NCBI RefSeq assembly: GCF_002432125.1
Contig: NZ_DJFS01000020.1
Location: 372-58,969, forward strand
From: Brevundimonas sp. UBA5866
GTDB taxonomy: Bacteria; Pseudomonadota; Alphaproteobacteria; Caulobacterales; Caulobacteraceae
Direction of reading: 5' to 3'
DNA: 58,598 nucleotides
Part shown: positions 19,059-27,045 of the stretch, piece after piece
Layout: every line of letters starts with the position of its first letter
Position numbering within the stretch: position 1 is the stretch's first letter
Notes under the pieces: generated by a model
What the model was told of the DNA's origin: nothing
What the model saw: the letters and a program-made list of their open reading frames with translations, nothing else
Databases searched by the model: none
Translations under genes and position numbers: made by a program

Positions 19059-20048
19059 CTACGTCCGTGCGGGCGCGAGATAGGCCGCCAGCTCGTCAAA
19101 TTCCGTTAGAAATATGGCGCGGTGCCCGTCGGTTTCCATGATGACCTCATGCTTTGCACCGGCGACCTCGACGTATCGACCACGGCCGAGACGTCGCGCA
19201 GCCCATCGCGCTGTCTGTTTCCACACAACGGTATCCTCACCGGCCTGCACCACGCAGACCGGGATCTTCACCTGTTTGAGCGCCCGCGATTTCAGCACAC
19301 GGTCACCCGCATCCAGGGCAAAGCCGAGCCAGCCCCATGTCGGTCCCCCGATCGCCAGATGAGGACACGCAAAAATCTGCTGCTGCCACAGACTGTAGCG
19401 GTCCCTGTCGGATGTCAGGGCGTTATTCTCGAACGTGTGCACAAAGGGATCATCGGCATTGTCGAGCACATAGTCCCCGCCCTTGCCGTTTCTCAGGGCC
19501 CAGCGCACCGCCAGCTTGACCGACCACATGGACCGTTTGCCCGTTTTGATGCGCAGCATCGGGCTGCACAGCAGGGCACCGGAAAAACGGTCGTCTCCAT
19601 TTTCGAGGGTCAAGAGATTCAGGGCCGCGCCCATCGAATGCCCGACCATGATCCACGGCTTGGGCATCTGGTCCTTATAGGCGTCAATCAGGCGGTCGTA
19701 GTCATCGAGGAACTCTTCGACGGCACGCGCATGACCTTTCAGACGGTCCGGCAACAGACGCGCCGAAAGCCCCTGTCCACGCCAGTCGTGCGCCAGAACA
19801 CAAAAGCCGCGCGCCAGCAGATTGCCGATCAACTCATAGTATTTCTCGATGGGCTCGGTACGCCCAGGGCTGAGGACCACCGTACCGCGCGGTGTCTTCG
19901 ATTGCAGGACCGACGGCTGCCACAGGGCCGCACGTAGCCGCAGACCGCCCGCTCCTCTGAACCAGTCAGCCTCGCCCCCGGGAGGCGCGCTGGCTCCGGG
20001 AACACCCATCAACGGGGCCTGGGTGGAAAGAGGAGATTCGCGGCTCAC
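19059..20048 (-). CDS. Alpha/beta hydrolase, lysophospholipase-like
   Basis: A 329-residue hydrolase. The nucleophile elbow is GHSMG (about residues 137-141), the oxyanion region follows strand VVLSPGRTEPIEKYYELI, and the catalytic His is in GAKHEVIMETD near residue 302 with Asp in QAGEDTVV. This matches PldB-type lysophospholipases (serine aminopeptidase S33 fold). The start is GTG and overlaps the upstream methyltransferase stop (GTGA), so they are coupled. A long N-terminal extension of about 30 residues is low-complexity. Substrate is not determined; a monoacylglycerol or lysophospholipid is likely. Confidence 0.85.
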   Translation of the reverse strand: MSRESPLSTQAPLMGVPGASAPPGGEADWFRGAGGLRLRAALWQPSVLQSKTPRGTVVLSPGRTEPIEKYYELIGNLLARGFCVLAHDWRGQGLSARLLPDRLKGHARAVEEFLDDYDRLIDAYKDQMPKPWIMVGHSMGAALNLLTLENGDDRFSGALLCSPMLRIKTGKRSMWSVKLAVRWALRNGKGGDYVLDNADDPFVHTFENNALTSDRDRYSLWQQQIFACPHLAIGGPTWGWLGFALDAGDRVLKSRALKQVKIPVCVVQAGEDTVVWKQTARWAARRLGRGRYVEVAGAKHEVIMETDGHRAIFLTEFDELAAYLAPART

Positions 20049-20950
20049 TCGGGCTTCCTGAATTTAAGGGTCATACGGTCGGACTCGCCGATCGCATCGT
20101 ATTTGCTGTGATCGAACTCAAAATTCGGCGGCTCGCCCGGTGCCGAGGAACGGCGCGTGGGCGGCAGGGTTTCGACGCCGAACGGATGGTTTTTCGTGTC
20201 TTCCGGGTTGGCGTTGATTTCCGAGGACTCGACAAAGACAAAGCCCGCCTCTTCGGCCAGCTGACGCACGAAGGCCTCTTGAACATAGCCATTGGCCGCC
20301 GCGGGATCCTGATCCTCATCGGGCCCCAGACGATGCTGCTCGACGCCCAGAATACCGCCGGGGCGCAGCGCCGCAAAAGCGTCCGCAAAGGCTTTCTCGG
20401 CAATGCCTGCCGCCATCCAGACGTGGATATAGCGCATGAACAGCGCCAAATCGGCGGTGCCCGGTGCATCGACCACAGAGCCCGAACCGACACCGAAGTT
20501 GGTGAACTCGACCTTGCCATAAAGCTTGCGGTCGGATTCCAGACGCGCCTTAAGGGCATTGTTCACGGCGACCTGAGCCGGATCAGCCCCTTCGCCCTCC
20601 ACAAAGCCTGCGACGAACAGCTGTCCCTTGCCGCGGTTCAGATAGGGCGCGAGAATATCGGTATACCAGCCACCGCCGGGCCAGAATTCGACGACCTTCA
20701 TCGTCGGCTGCAGACCGAAGAAACGCAGCGTCTCCATCGGGTGACGCCACTGGTCACGCGCCTTGTCCTCGTCCGATCGCCACGGGCCTTCGACAGCCCA
20801 TTCCAGGGAACCTTCCGGCGGACCTTCGGCAACCGCTTGCCTGGCCGGCGCTTCCTCGACCTTCTTGTTGCGGTTACAGCCTGCAACCAGCAGCATGCCG
20901 CCGGCCGAAGCGCCGCAAAGGAAAAGGCGTCGTGATGTCGATACGGTCAT
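20045..20950 (-). CDS. Exported class I methyltransferase-fold protein (paralogue 1)
   Basis: A 301-residue protein with a class I SAM-methyltransferase-like core: motif I region VVEFWPGGGWYTDIL, a motif-II-like TADLALFMRYIHVW and the LRPGGILGVEQHR strand. It shares RHPMETLRFFGLQP and YDAIGESDRMTLKFRKP with the neighbour at 21036-21842. The ATG at 20950 gives an N-terminus with SRRLFLCGASAGG and a lipobox-like LLVAGC, so it looks like an exported (possibly twin-arginine) lipoprotein. It resembles the predicted-methyltransferase group COG4798. A methyltransferase outside the cytoplasm would lack SAM, so its activity is uncertain. Confidence 0.8.
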   Translation of the reverse strand: MTVSTSRRLFLCGASAGGMLLVAGCNRNKKVEEAPARQAVAEGPPEGSLEWAVEGPWRSDEDKARDQWRHPMETLRFFGLQPTMKVVEFWPGGGWYTDILAPYLNRGKGQLFVAGFVEGEGADPAQVAVNNALKARLESDRKLYGKVEFTNFGVGSGSVVDAPGTADLALFMRYIHVWMAAGIAEKAFADAFAALRPGGILGVEQHRLGPDEDQDPAAANGYVQEAFVRQLAEEAGFVFVESSEINANPEDTKNHPFGVETLPPTRRSSAPGEPPNFEFDHSKYDAIGESDRMTLKFRKPE

Positions 20951-21035
20951 AAAACTCCTCCGTCTCGACCGGACGGACCGATCACAGACTTGGTCGTGAC
21001 TAAATCGCCGCGCTTGTGGCACGGCGATTTGGCCA

Positions 21036-21842
21036 TCATTGGGCCGAATACGGCTTGCGGAAACGCAAGGTCATACGGTCACTTTCCCCGATGGCATCCA
21101 GCGCGGCGCGCTCGTCTGCGGTCAGGGTACGCCCCTCTCCCTCCGAACGGCGCACGGGCGGCAAGCTCCATACACCGAACGGATGGTTATGGTTGTCTTT
21201 GGGATTGGCGTTGATGTCGCTTCGGGCGTCCAGCTCGAAACCGGCATCGCGCGCCATGCGGATAACCCAGCTCTCAGGTACATATCCCGTTTGGGCCACG
21301 GCCTCGACGGCCACACCCTCATCGCTGCGGTGCTGTTCGACAGCCAGAACGCCGCCGGGCTTCAGCGCTTTGAAGAAGGCCTGAAGATAGGGCTCTACAC
21401 GACCGGCGCGATGCCAGTTGTGAAAGGCGCGCGCCACCACAACCATATCCGCCGTGCCATCGGCCACGCCCATAGACTCAACCGGGTTGGATACCGCCAC
21501 ATAGGTCCCGCCTGTCGAGGCGGCATAGGGTTCGAGGATATTGCGCCACCAGCCCGCGCGGCCCGGCTCGATCTCGACCACCGTCTGGCCGGGTTGAAGC
21601 CCCCAGAAGGTCAGGGTTTCCATCGGATGCCGATAGACGTCACGCGCCTTGTCGGCAGCGGGTCGGCTGTCGGAAGCGATGGCGGCCTGAAGCGCTGTAT
21701 CTTCGCCGGGCACCGGCATCGCCATTGCAAGGCCCTGGCGTTGCGGCAGATTGGCGGGGAACTCTGTCGGGGCAGTCTGCGCCATAGCCGATCCACTGAT
21801 CAGCAGGGTGGCCGCCAAGGTACCAAGGACGAGCGGTCGCAT
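21036..21842 (-). CDS. Exported class I methyltransferase-fold protein (paralogue 2)
   Basis: A 268-residue paralogue of the next gene. It has a clear Sec signal peptide (residues 1-21, LLISGSAMAQ) and the shared block RHPMETLTFWGLQPGQTVVE, followed by IEPGRAGWWRNILEPY in the motif I position, VVVARAFHNW, ALKPGGVLAVEQHRSDEG and a C-terminal DAIGESDRMTLRFRKP. GGAGATCCC precedes the ATG. It is the first gene of a three-gene unit with the second methyltransferase-like gene and the hydrolase, 85 bases apart. The glycine-rich SAM loop (EPGRAGWW) differs from the consensus, so catalysis is doubtful. Confidence 0.8.
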   Translation of the reverse strand: MRPLVLGTLAATLLISGSAMAQTAPTEFPANLPQRQGLAMAMPVPGEDTALQAAIASDSRPAADKARDVYRHPMETLTFWGLQPGQTVVEIEPGRAGWWRNILEPYAASTGGTYVAVSNPVESMGVADGTADMVVVARAFHNWHRAGRVEPYLQAFFKALKPGGVLAVEQHRSDEGVAVEAVAQTGYVPESWVIRMARDAGFELDARSDINANPKDNHNHPFGVWSLPPVRRSEGEGRTLTADERAALDAIGESDRMTLRFRKPYSAQ

Positions 21843-21931
21843 GGGATCTCCGTGTCGTCGATTTGAAGGCTGGCAGCGATTGTTAAGGTGCTTCGCGCCT
21901 ACGGCAAGGCCACAGACAATCGAATTACCCT

Positions 21932-21959
21932 CTTGAACGCCAAAATCGACATCCTAACT
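21932..21959 (+). promoter_or_regulatory. RpoH (heat-shock) promoter candidate for hsp20
   Basis: CTTG (21932-21935), a 17-base spacer, then CCTAACT (21953-21959). This matches 6 of 7 positions of the -10 in the alphaproteobacterial RpoH consensus CTTG-N17/18-CYTATNT as I recall it. It points at the small heat-shock gene. Confidence 0.55.
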
Positions 21960-22094
21960 AATCTGGCGAAGGCGCCGCTTACGGGTCTTCCGGTCAGATC
22001 GAGGCCTCGAAAGGCTCGGTTCGACTGATCCCCGATGTGGTCTGGGGCAAATCGCCAGATCACCCAACCTTGCTGACCTTTCAGGAGGATGCAG
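21960..22094 (+). ncRNA. ROSE-type RNA thermometer in the hsp20 5' leader
   Basis: The leader between the RpoH-like promoter and the start codon is about 130 bases. CCTTGCT (22068-22074) lies just before the AGGAGGA Shine-Dalgarno (22083-22089), the arrangement by which ROSE elements of alphaproteobacterial small heat-shock genes mask the ribosome site at low temperature. The upstream leader can form further hairpins, but I could not fold it rigorously. Confidence 0.55.
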
Positions 22095-22565
22095 ATGCGT
22101 ACCTATGATTTCACCCCGCTGTTCCGTACCGCCGTCGGCTTTGATCGCCTGGCCCGTCAGATCGAGACGGCTGCCCGCTCGAGCCAGGAAACCGGCTGGC
22201 CGCCCTACAACATCGAGAGCACGGGCGAAGACGCCTATCGCATCGAATTGGCTGTGGCAGGCTTTGCTCCGGACGAGCTGAACATCGAAGCCAAGGAAAA
22301 CCTGCTGACCGTGACCGGCAAGAAGCCGCCGCAGGACGAAAGCGTCCAGCGCACCTTCCTGCACCGCGGTCTGGCCGAGCGCGACTTCGAGCGCCGCTTC
22401 CAGCTGGCCGACTATGTGGTCGTTAAAGGTGCCAGCCTGAACCACGGCCTGCTGACCATCGACCTGCAGCGCGAGCTGCCGGAATCCCTCAAGCCGCGCC
22501 GCATCGAGATCGCTGACGGCTCTACGCTGATCGAAAGCAAGGCCAGCGACAAGAAGGCCGCCTAA
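22095..22565 (+). CDS. Small heat-shock protein (Hsp20/IbpA family)
   Basis: A 156-residue chaperone with a central alpha-crystallin domain (about residues 36-130: PPYNIESTGEDAYRIELAVA, NLLTVTGKK, LNHGLLTIDL) and a short charged tail. It starts like IbpA-type proteins (MRTYDFTPLFRTAVGFDRL). Two in-frame ATGs occur; the second (22095) is 6 bases from AGGAGG and is preferred to 22089. It holds unfolding proteins in a refoldable state during heat stress. An RpoH-type promoter and a ROSE-like leader precede it, and a terminator follows. Confidence 0.93.
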   Translation: MRTYDFTPLFRTAVGFDRLARQIETAARSSQETGWPPYNIESTGEDAYRIELAVAGFAPDELNIEAKENLLTVTGKKPPQDESVQRTFLHRGLAERDFERRFQLADYVVVKGASLNHGLLTIDLQRELPESLKPRRIEIADGSTLIESKASDKKAA

Positions 22566-22598
22566 AGGCTTTCGCTTCCTTCCCCTCTCGCGAGTTCG

Positions 22599-22627
22599 GG
22601 CGGCTCCCTACTGGGGGCCGCCTTTTT
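22599..22627 (+). terminator. Terminator after hsp20
   Basis: GGCGGCTCCC (22599-22608) pairs with the GGGGGCCGCC arm ending near 22622, followed by TTTTT. Confidence 0.85.
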
Positions 22628-22650
22628 CGTACGGATAGAGAATAGAGAAC

Positions 22651-23931
22651 TCAGGCCTCGGCGGCGGCACGAACCGCGCCGGCATCCATGCCGCGCATAT
22701 TGTCGAGGCGCGTACGCTCCAGCGTGGCCCCGCGCAGTTGTGCGGCCAGAACTCTGGCCCGCGACATGTCCGCATCCGTCAGGTTCACCCGACGCATGTC
22801 CGCGCCCGTCAGATCAACCCCTCTCAGACTTGCCCCTGTCAGATCGGCAGGCAAAAGCCGATCTGCTGTCAGAAGCAGCGGCCCGAGCTGGGCATCGCGC
22901 AGATCCGATCCATTCAGGCGCGCACCGGCCAGTCGCGCCCCGCGAAGATCTGCACCGCGAAGGTTTACCGATCTCAGGTCCGCGCCTTCCAGCTGTGCGC
23001 CCTGCAACTGCACCCCCTGCATATCCAGCCCGTAAAAGACCGCCCCCTTGGCCGACAGGGCCGTCAGGTTCAGACCGGCGATACTGTCCAGCGGGCGCAA
23101 GTCCACGCCGTCAAAAACCGATGGCTGGCCTTCACGGCCGCCTGTCTCGCACCATTGGGCGTGCACCCTCAGCATTTCTGCCGCCGGAAGCGCAGCCACG
23201 GGCTCAGCCGAAGACCCAGTATCGGTCAGCGCCCCTTCCATATTGGCCCCGTCGGCGCGCCACATGGTGGATTTCACACCCACCAGAATAGCGCCCGACA
23301 GATCCGCACCGGACAGGTCTGCGCCTGACAGATCGGCACCGGCCAGATCCGCGCCCCTGAAGCTGGCCTGTTTGAGATTGGCGCGGACCAGCTTGCAGTC
23401 CTTCATCACGGCATCGGTAAAATCGGCTGCGATGGCGATCACGCCTGTCAGGCGCGAACGCTCCAGATTGGCACCAGACAGGTTCGCGCCCTGAGCCTCG
23501 GTATCGGACCGTTTGCGGGCTTCCAGCACACGATAGCCCAGCTTGGCATCGGAGGCGGCAATCGCCCCTTCACGCAGGTCGGCCTCGAACATGTCGGCAC
23601 CCGACAGGTCTGCGCCCCGCAGGCAGGCACCGCGCAGATCGGCGCGTCTCAGACTGGCGTCCGTCAGATCCACGTCCTGCATATCGGCACCGAAGAAGTT
23701 GGCATTGTCCAGCTTGGCACCACCAAGCTGGGTACCGATCAGGCTAGCCGCGGTGAAATCCGCATCGGCCAGATTGCGTCCACGCAGGTCCAGTCCGCCA
23801 AGATCCATCCACGCAAAGACTGCCCGCGCACCACCGGGACGTGCCTGCCAAAGCCGGTCATGCTTCTGGCAGATGATATCCACTTCAGCCTGCGTCAGGC
23901 GTCTGCGTGAGGGAGTGTCGGCATCGCTCAT
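22651..23931 (-). CDS. Pentapeptide-repeat protein
   Basis: A 426-residue protein made largely of A(D/N)LXX pentapeptides, expected to fold as a right-handed quadrilateral beta-helix. Repeat blocks occupy about residues 45-130, 145-230 and 275-400, separated by two non-repeat spacers (EGAIAASDAKLGYRVLEARK near 122-141; LPAAEMLRVHAQWCETGGRE near 248-267). The N-terminal 40 residues are unlike the repeats (LTQAEVDIICQKHDRLWQAR). No signal peptide is seen, so it is probably cytoplasmic. Some members mimic DNA and protect gyrase, but nothing here shows that role. Confidence 0.85.
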   Translation of the reverse strand: MSDADTPSRRRLTQAEVDIICQKHDRLWQARPGGARAVFAWMDLGGLDLRGRNLADADFTAASLIGTQLGGAKLDNANFFGADMQDVDLTDASLRRADLRGACLRGADLSGADMFEADLREGAIAASDAKLGYRVLEARKRSDTEAQGANLSGANLERSRLTGVIAIAADFTDAVMKDCKLVRANLKQASFRGADLAGADLSGADLSGADLSGAILVGVKSTMWRADGANMEGALTDTGSSAEPVAALPAAEMLRVHAQWCETGGREGQPSVFDGVDLRPLDSIAGLNLTALSAKGAVFYGLDMQGVQLQGAQLEGADLRSVNLRGADLRGARLAGARLNGSDLRDAQLGPLLLTADRLLPADLTGASLRGVDLTGADMRRVNLTDADMSRARVLAAQLRGATLERTRLDNMRGMDAGAVRAAAEA

Positions 23932-23977
23932 GGCTCCAGTATACCTACCGGGCCATTAAGGAAGCTTTGCTGCAAGT

Positions 23978-24613
23978 CTATTGGGTGAGCAGGCCCGCTT
24001 CGCGAAGCGCGTCGGCCAGAGGCCCTTCTGTCGTCCAGACGCGGGTATAACCGGCCTCGCCCAGACGGTTCAGCTCGGCTTTCAGATCCGCCTTGGGAGA
24101 GGCGGCAAAGCGGGCATCGAAACCCTTGCCGTCTTCGGACACACGCACCATCGGGCGCCCTGTTTCAAGGCGGTGCAGGAAGCCTTCGCAAAGAGAGAGG
24201 GCTTCTTTTTCAAGCACACCGGCATCCACCTGCAGCCCTTCGGAGCGCAGGCGCTCCACGCCGCGGCCCGAGGCGAACGGTGACGGATCGAAGGCCCCGA
24301 TCACAACGCGTTCGATACCGGCTTCGGTCAGGAACTGGGCGCAGGACTTGCGCCCCGAGGAGCGCGCACCGCACGGCTCCAACGTCACATAGGCCGTCGC
24401 GCCCTTGGCGGCATCGCCTGCTGCGGGAACGGCCTGTTCCTCGGCATGGGGGCGGCCCCCAGCAGCGGTGGCAGCCTCTCCGACAATCTGGCCATCCTTG
24501 ACGATGACGCAGCCAACAGCCGGATTGGGCCAGGTCTGCCCCATGTTTTCCATCGCCAGCGCAATGGCGCGGCGCATGAAGATTTCGTCCTGTTCCAATC
24601 CGGTGTTGCTCAT
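23978..24613 (-). CDS. RibD-type deaminase domain protein (lacks the usual reductase domain)
   Basis: A 211-residue protein with the zinc-dependent deaminase signature: HAEEQAV (metal His and catalytic Glu) and PCGARSSGRKSC (two Cys ligands), plus the WPNPAVGCVIVKDGQIVGEA start typical of RibD. RibD of riboflavin synthesis normally has about 370 residues with a C-terminal reductase. Here only a short, diverged C-terminal part remains (ADLKAELNRLGEAGYTRVWT), so the reductase must be elsewhere or the substrate differs. The ATG at 24613 lies 2 bases after the gpmA stop, so the two are cotranscribed. Confidence 0.78.
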   Translation of the reverse strand: MSNTGLEQDEIFMRRAIALAMENMGQTWPNPAVGCVIVKDGQIVGEAATAAGGRPHAEEQAVPAAGDAAKGATAYVTLEPCGARSSGRKSCAQFLTEAGIERVVIGAFDPSPFASGRGVERLRSEGLQVDAGVLEKEALSLCEGFLHRLETGRPMVRVSEDGKGFDARFAASPKADLKAELNRLGEAGYTRVWTTEGPLADALREAGLLTQ

Positions 24614-24615
24614 GT

Positions 24616-25329
24616 TCAGATGATTTCCGGCAGCGGCGTAGCGCGGCTCTGGTCCAGGAAGCGGGCCGAAACCGGCTTCAGTTCTGCGTCGAGTTCGATA
24701 TCCAGCGGATTGCTGGTCGGGATTTCCACGTCCACGATCCTGTCGTCGGCCACTTTGAACAGCAGTTTGACGATGGCGCGCAGCGAGTTGCCGTGGGCGG
24801 CGATCAGGACGTCCTCTCCGGCCTTGAGGCGCGGCGCGATCTCGGCATCCCAATAGGGCTGCACGCGGTCAAGCGTGGTCTTCAGGCTTTCGGTGTCCGG
24901 AATGTCCTTGCCCGCATAGCGTTCGTCATTGGCGAAGCTGTATTCGCTGTCGGCGGCCAGCGGCGGCGGCGGCACATCGTAGGAACGGCGCCAGATCTTG
25001 ACCTGATCGTCACCGTGCTTGGCGGCGGTCTCGGCCTTGTCCAGACCCGTCAGGCCACCATAGTGACGCTCGTTCAGACGCCAGTCCTCGATGACCTCGA
25101 CGTCCGTCAGACCTGCGGTTTCCAGCGCGATCGCGCCGGTGCGCTTGGCGCGCGTCAGGACCGAGGTGAACATCACTGACGGTTTGAAACCGGCCTCGGC
25201 GATCAGTTCGCCACCCTTGCGGGCCTGGGCTTCGCCCTCTTCGGTCAGGTTGACGTCAACCCAGCCGGTGAAGCGGTTTTCAAGGTTCCACTGGCTTTGA
25301 CCGTGGCGCAGCAGGATCAGACGCGACAT
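24616..25329 (-). CDS. gpmA: 2,3-bisphosphoglycerate-dependent phosphoglycerate mutase
   Basis: A 237-residue cofactor-dependent mutase that interconverts 3- and 2-phosphoglycerate in glycolysis. The phospho-His loop is LLRHGQSQWN (His9), followed by ENRFTGWVDVNLTEEGEAQA and RLNERHYGGLTGLDKAETA, all diagnostic of GpmA. The second active-site His lies in AAHGNSLRAI. Length is normal and the ATG at 25329 gives the standard MSRLILLRHGQ start. It heads a two-gene unit with the RibD-type deaminase. Confidence 0.96.
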   Translation of the reverse strand: MSRLILLRHGQSQWNLENRFTGWVDVNLTEEGEAQARKGGELIAEAGFKPSVMFTSVLTRAKRTGAIALETAGLTDVEVIEDWRLNERHYGGLTGLDKAETAAKHGDDQVKIWRRSYDVPPPPLAADSEYSFANDERYAGKDIPDTESLKTTLDRVQPYWDAEIAPRLKAGEDVLIAAHGNSLRAIVKLLFKVADDRIVDVEIPTSNPLDIELDAELKPVSARFLDQSRATPLPEII

Positions 25330-25533
25330 TGAGCACTCCGTTATCTTAGGGGCATGGCTATGGGTCGGGGCTCAATCGGTCAAGGCTGTATTGGCAACAC
25401 AGATTGAACCACCCCTTCCCGATGACATTTTCTAACGGTTGCCAGAATGACAGTGCCGATGGTCTAAGAGGCCCTTCCTATCGGCCCGCTCTACTGGCTG
25501 GCCCACTCGCCTACACAGGTTACGGATACCGAA

Positions 25534-27033
25534 ATGCTCAAACCCCGTCAGGACCTCAAGCCCAATACGGCCGCCTATGAGACCGTGGCACTGGTCAAAC
25601 CCACGGGGTTCCGCGAATACGATGCCCGCTGGATTCTTGAAAAAGAGATCAATCTGCTGGGCATCCAGGCGCTGGGTCTGGGTCTGGCGACCTATATCCA
25701 CGAACAGAACATCGAGCCCAAGATCGTCATCGGCCACGATTTCCGCGGCTATTCCCTGTCGGTCAAACAGGCCCTGACGATCGGCCTGCTGCAAGGCGGC
25801 ATGCAGGTTCTGGATATCGGCCTCGCCCTTTCGCCGACCGCCTATTACGCCCAGTTCGCTCTGGATTGTCCGTGCGTGGCTATGGTCACCGCCAGCCATA
25901 ACGAGAACGGCTGGACCGGCGTGAAGATGGGCGCGAACAGGCCCCTGACCTTTGGTCCCGACGAGATGACCCGCCTGAAGGAGATCGTCCTTGGCGGTCT
26001 GGGCGTGGAGCGTGCGGGCGGCACCCTGACCCGCATCGAGAACTTTGCCGAACAATACATCGCCGACGTCGCCACAAAGGCGCAGATCAAGCGCCCGCTG
26101 AAGGTGGTCGCGGCCTGCGGCAACGGCACCGCCGGTGCCTTCGCCCCCGAGGCCCTGCGCCGTATGGGCGTTGAGGTCATCGAGATGGATACCGAGCTCG
26201 ACTACACCTTCCCCAAATACAATCCGAACCCCGAAGACCACGCCATGCTGGTGCAGATGGCGGCCAAGGTTAAGGAAACCGGCGCCGACCTCGCGCTGGG
26301 CTTTGACGGTGACGGCGACCGCTGTGGCGTGGTCGATGACACGGGCGAGGAAATCTTCGCCGACAAGATCGGCCTGATGCTCGCCCGCGACCTGTCGGCG
26401 GTCTATCCGAACTCGACCTTCGTGGTCGATGTGAAGTCGACGGGGCTCTACAAAACCGACGAGGTCCTGAAGGCCAATGGGGCGACCACCGTCTATTGGA
26501 AGACCGGCCACTCCTACATCAAGCGCAAGACCGCCGAGATCGGCGCGCTGGCGGGCTTTGAGAAGTCGGGCCACTTCTTCATGGCCGGAGATCTGGGCCA
26601 CGGCTATGACGATGGTCTGGTGGCTGCCGCCGCCATCCTCGCCATGCTGGATCGCAACCCCGACAAGAAACTGTCGGAACTGAAGGCCGCCCTGCCGCCC
26701 GCCTATACCAGCCTGACCATGTCGCCCCACTGCGATGACGAGCTGAAGTACGACGTGCTGGCCCGCATCGTGAAGGAATACGAGGACCTGTTCGCTGCGG
26801 GTGGATCGATCCTTGGCCACAAGATCGTCGAGGTGATCACCGTCAACGGCGTGCGCGTCCACCTCGAGGACGGTTCGTGGGTTCTGGTCCGTGCATCGAG
26901 CAACAAGCCGGAGTTGGTAGTGGTGGTCGAAAGCATGCAATCCGAAGACGACATGCGCGCACTCTTCCGTGAAGAGGTGAAGCCGCGTCTGGCCAACCAT
27001 CCGGAAATCGGGGCATTCAATCAGGAAATCTAA
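25534..27033 (+). CDS. manB: Phosphomannomutase/phosphoglucomutase
   Basis: A 499-residue alpha-D-phosphohexomutase of the AlgC/ManB type, which supplies mannose-1-phosphate and glucose-1-phosphate for surface polysaccharides. The phosphoserine loop is TASHNENGW (Ser121), the Mg2+ loop is DGDGDR (258-263), the sugar-binding loop is GEKSGH-like (FEKSGHFFMAG) and the phosphate-binding loop is VRASSNKPEL. The N-terminal extension (about 20 residues before GFREYDARW) is slightly long. It is the first of several nucleotide-sugar genes and has its own ATG at 25534, 12 bases before the next gene begins after its end. Confidence 0.93.
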   Translation: MLKPRQDLKPNTAAYETVALVKPTGFREYDARWILEKEINLLGIQALGLGLATYIHEQNIEPKIVIGHDFRGYSLSVKQALTIGLLQGGMQVLDIGLALSPTAYYAQFALDCPCVAMVTASHNENGWTGVKMGANRPLTFGPDEMTRLKEIVLGGLGVERAGGTLTRIENFAEQYIADVATKAQIKRPLKVVAACGNGTAGAFAPEALRRMGVEVIEMDTELDYTFPKYNPNPEDHAMLVQMAAKVKETGADLALGFDGDGDRCGVVDDTGEEIFADKIGLMLARDLSAVYPNSTFVVDVKSTGLYKTDEVLKANGATTVYWKTGHSYIKRKTAEIGALAGFEKSGHFFMAGDLGHGYDDGLVAAAAILAMLDRNPDKKLSELKAALPPAYTSLTMSPHCDDELKYDVLARIVKEYEDLFAAGGSILGHKIVEVITVNGVRVHLEDGSWVLVRASSNKPELVVVVESMQSEDDMRALFREEVKPRLANHPEIGAFNQEI

Positions 27034-27045
27034 GCGGATTTCCTG

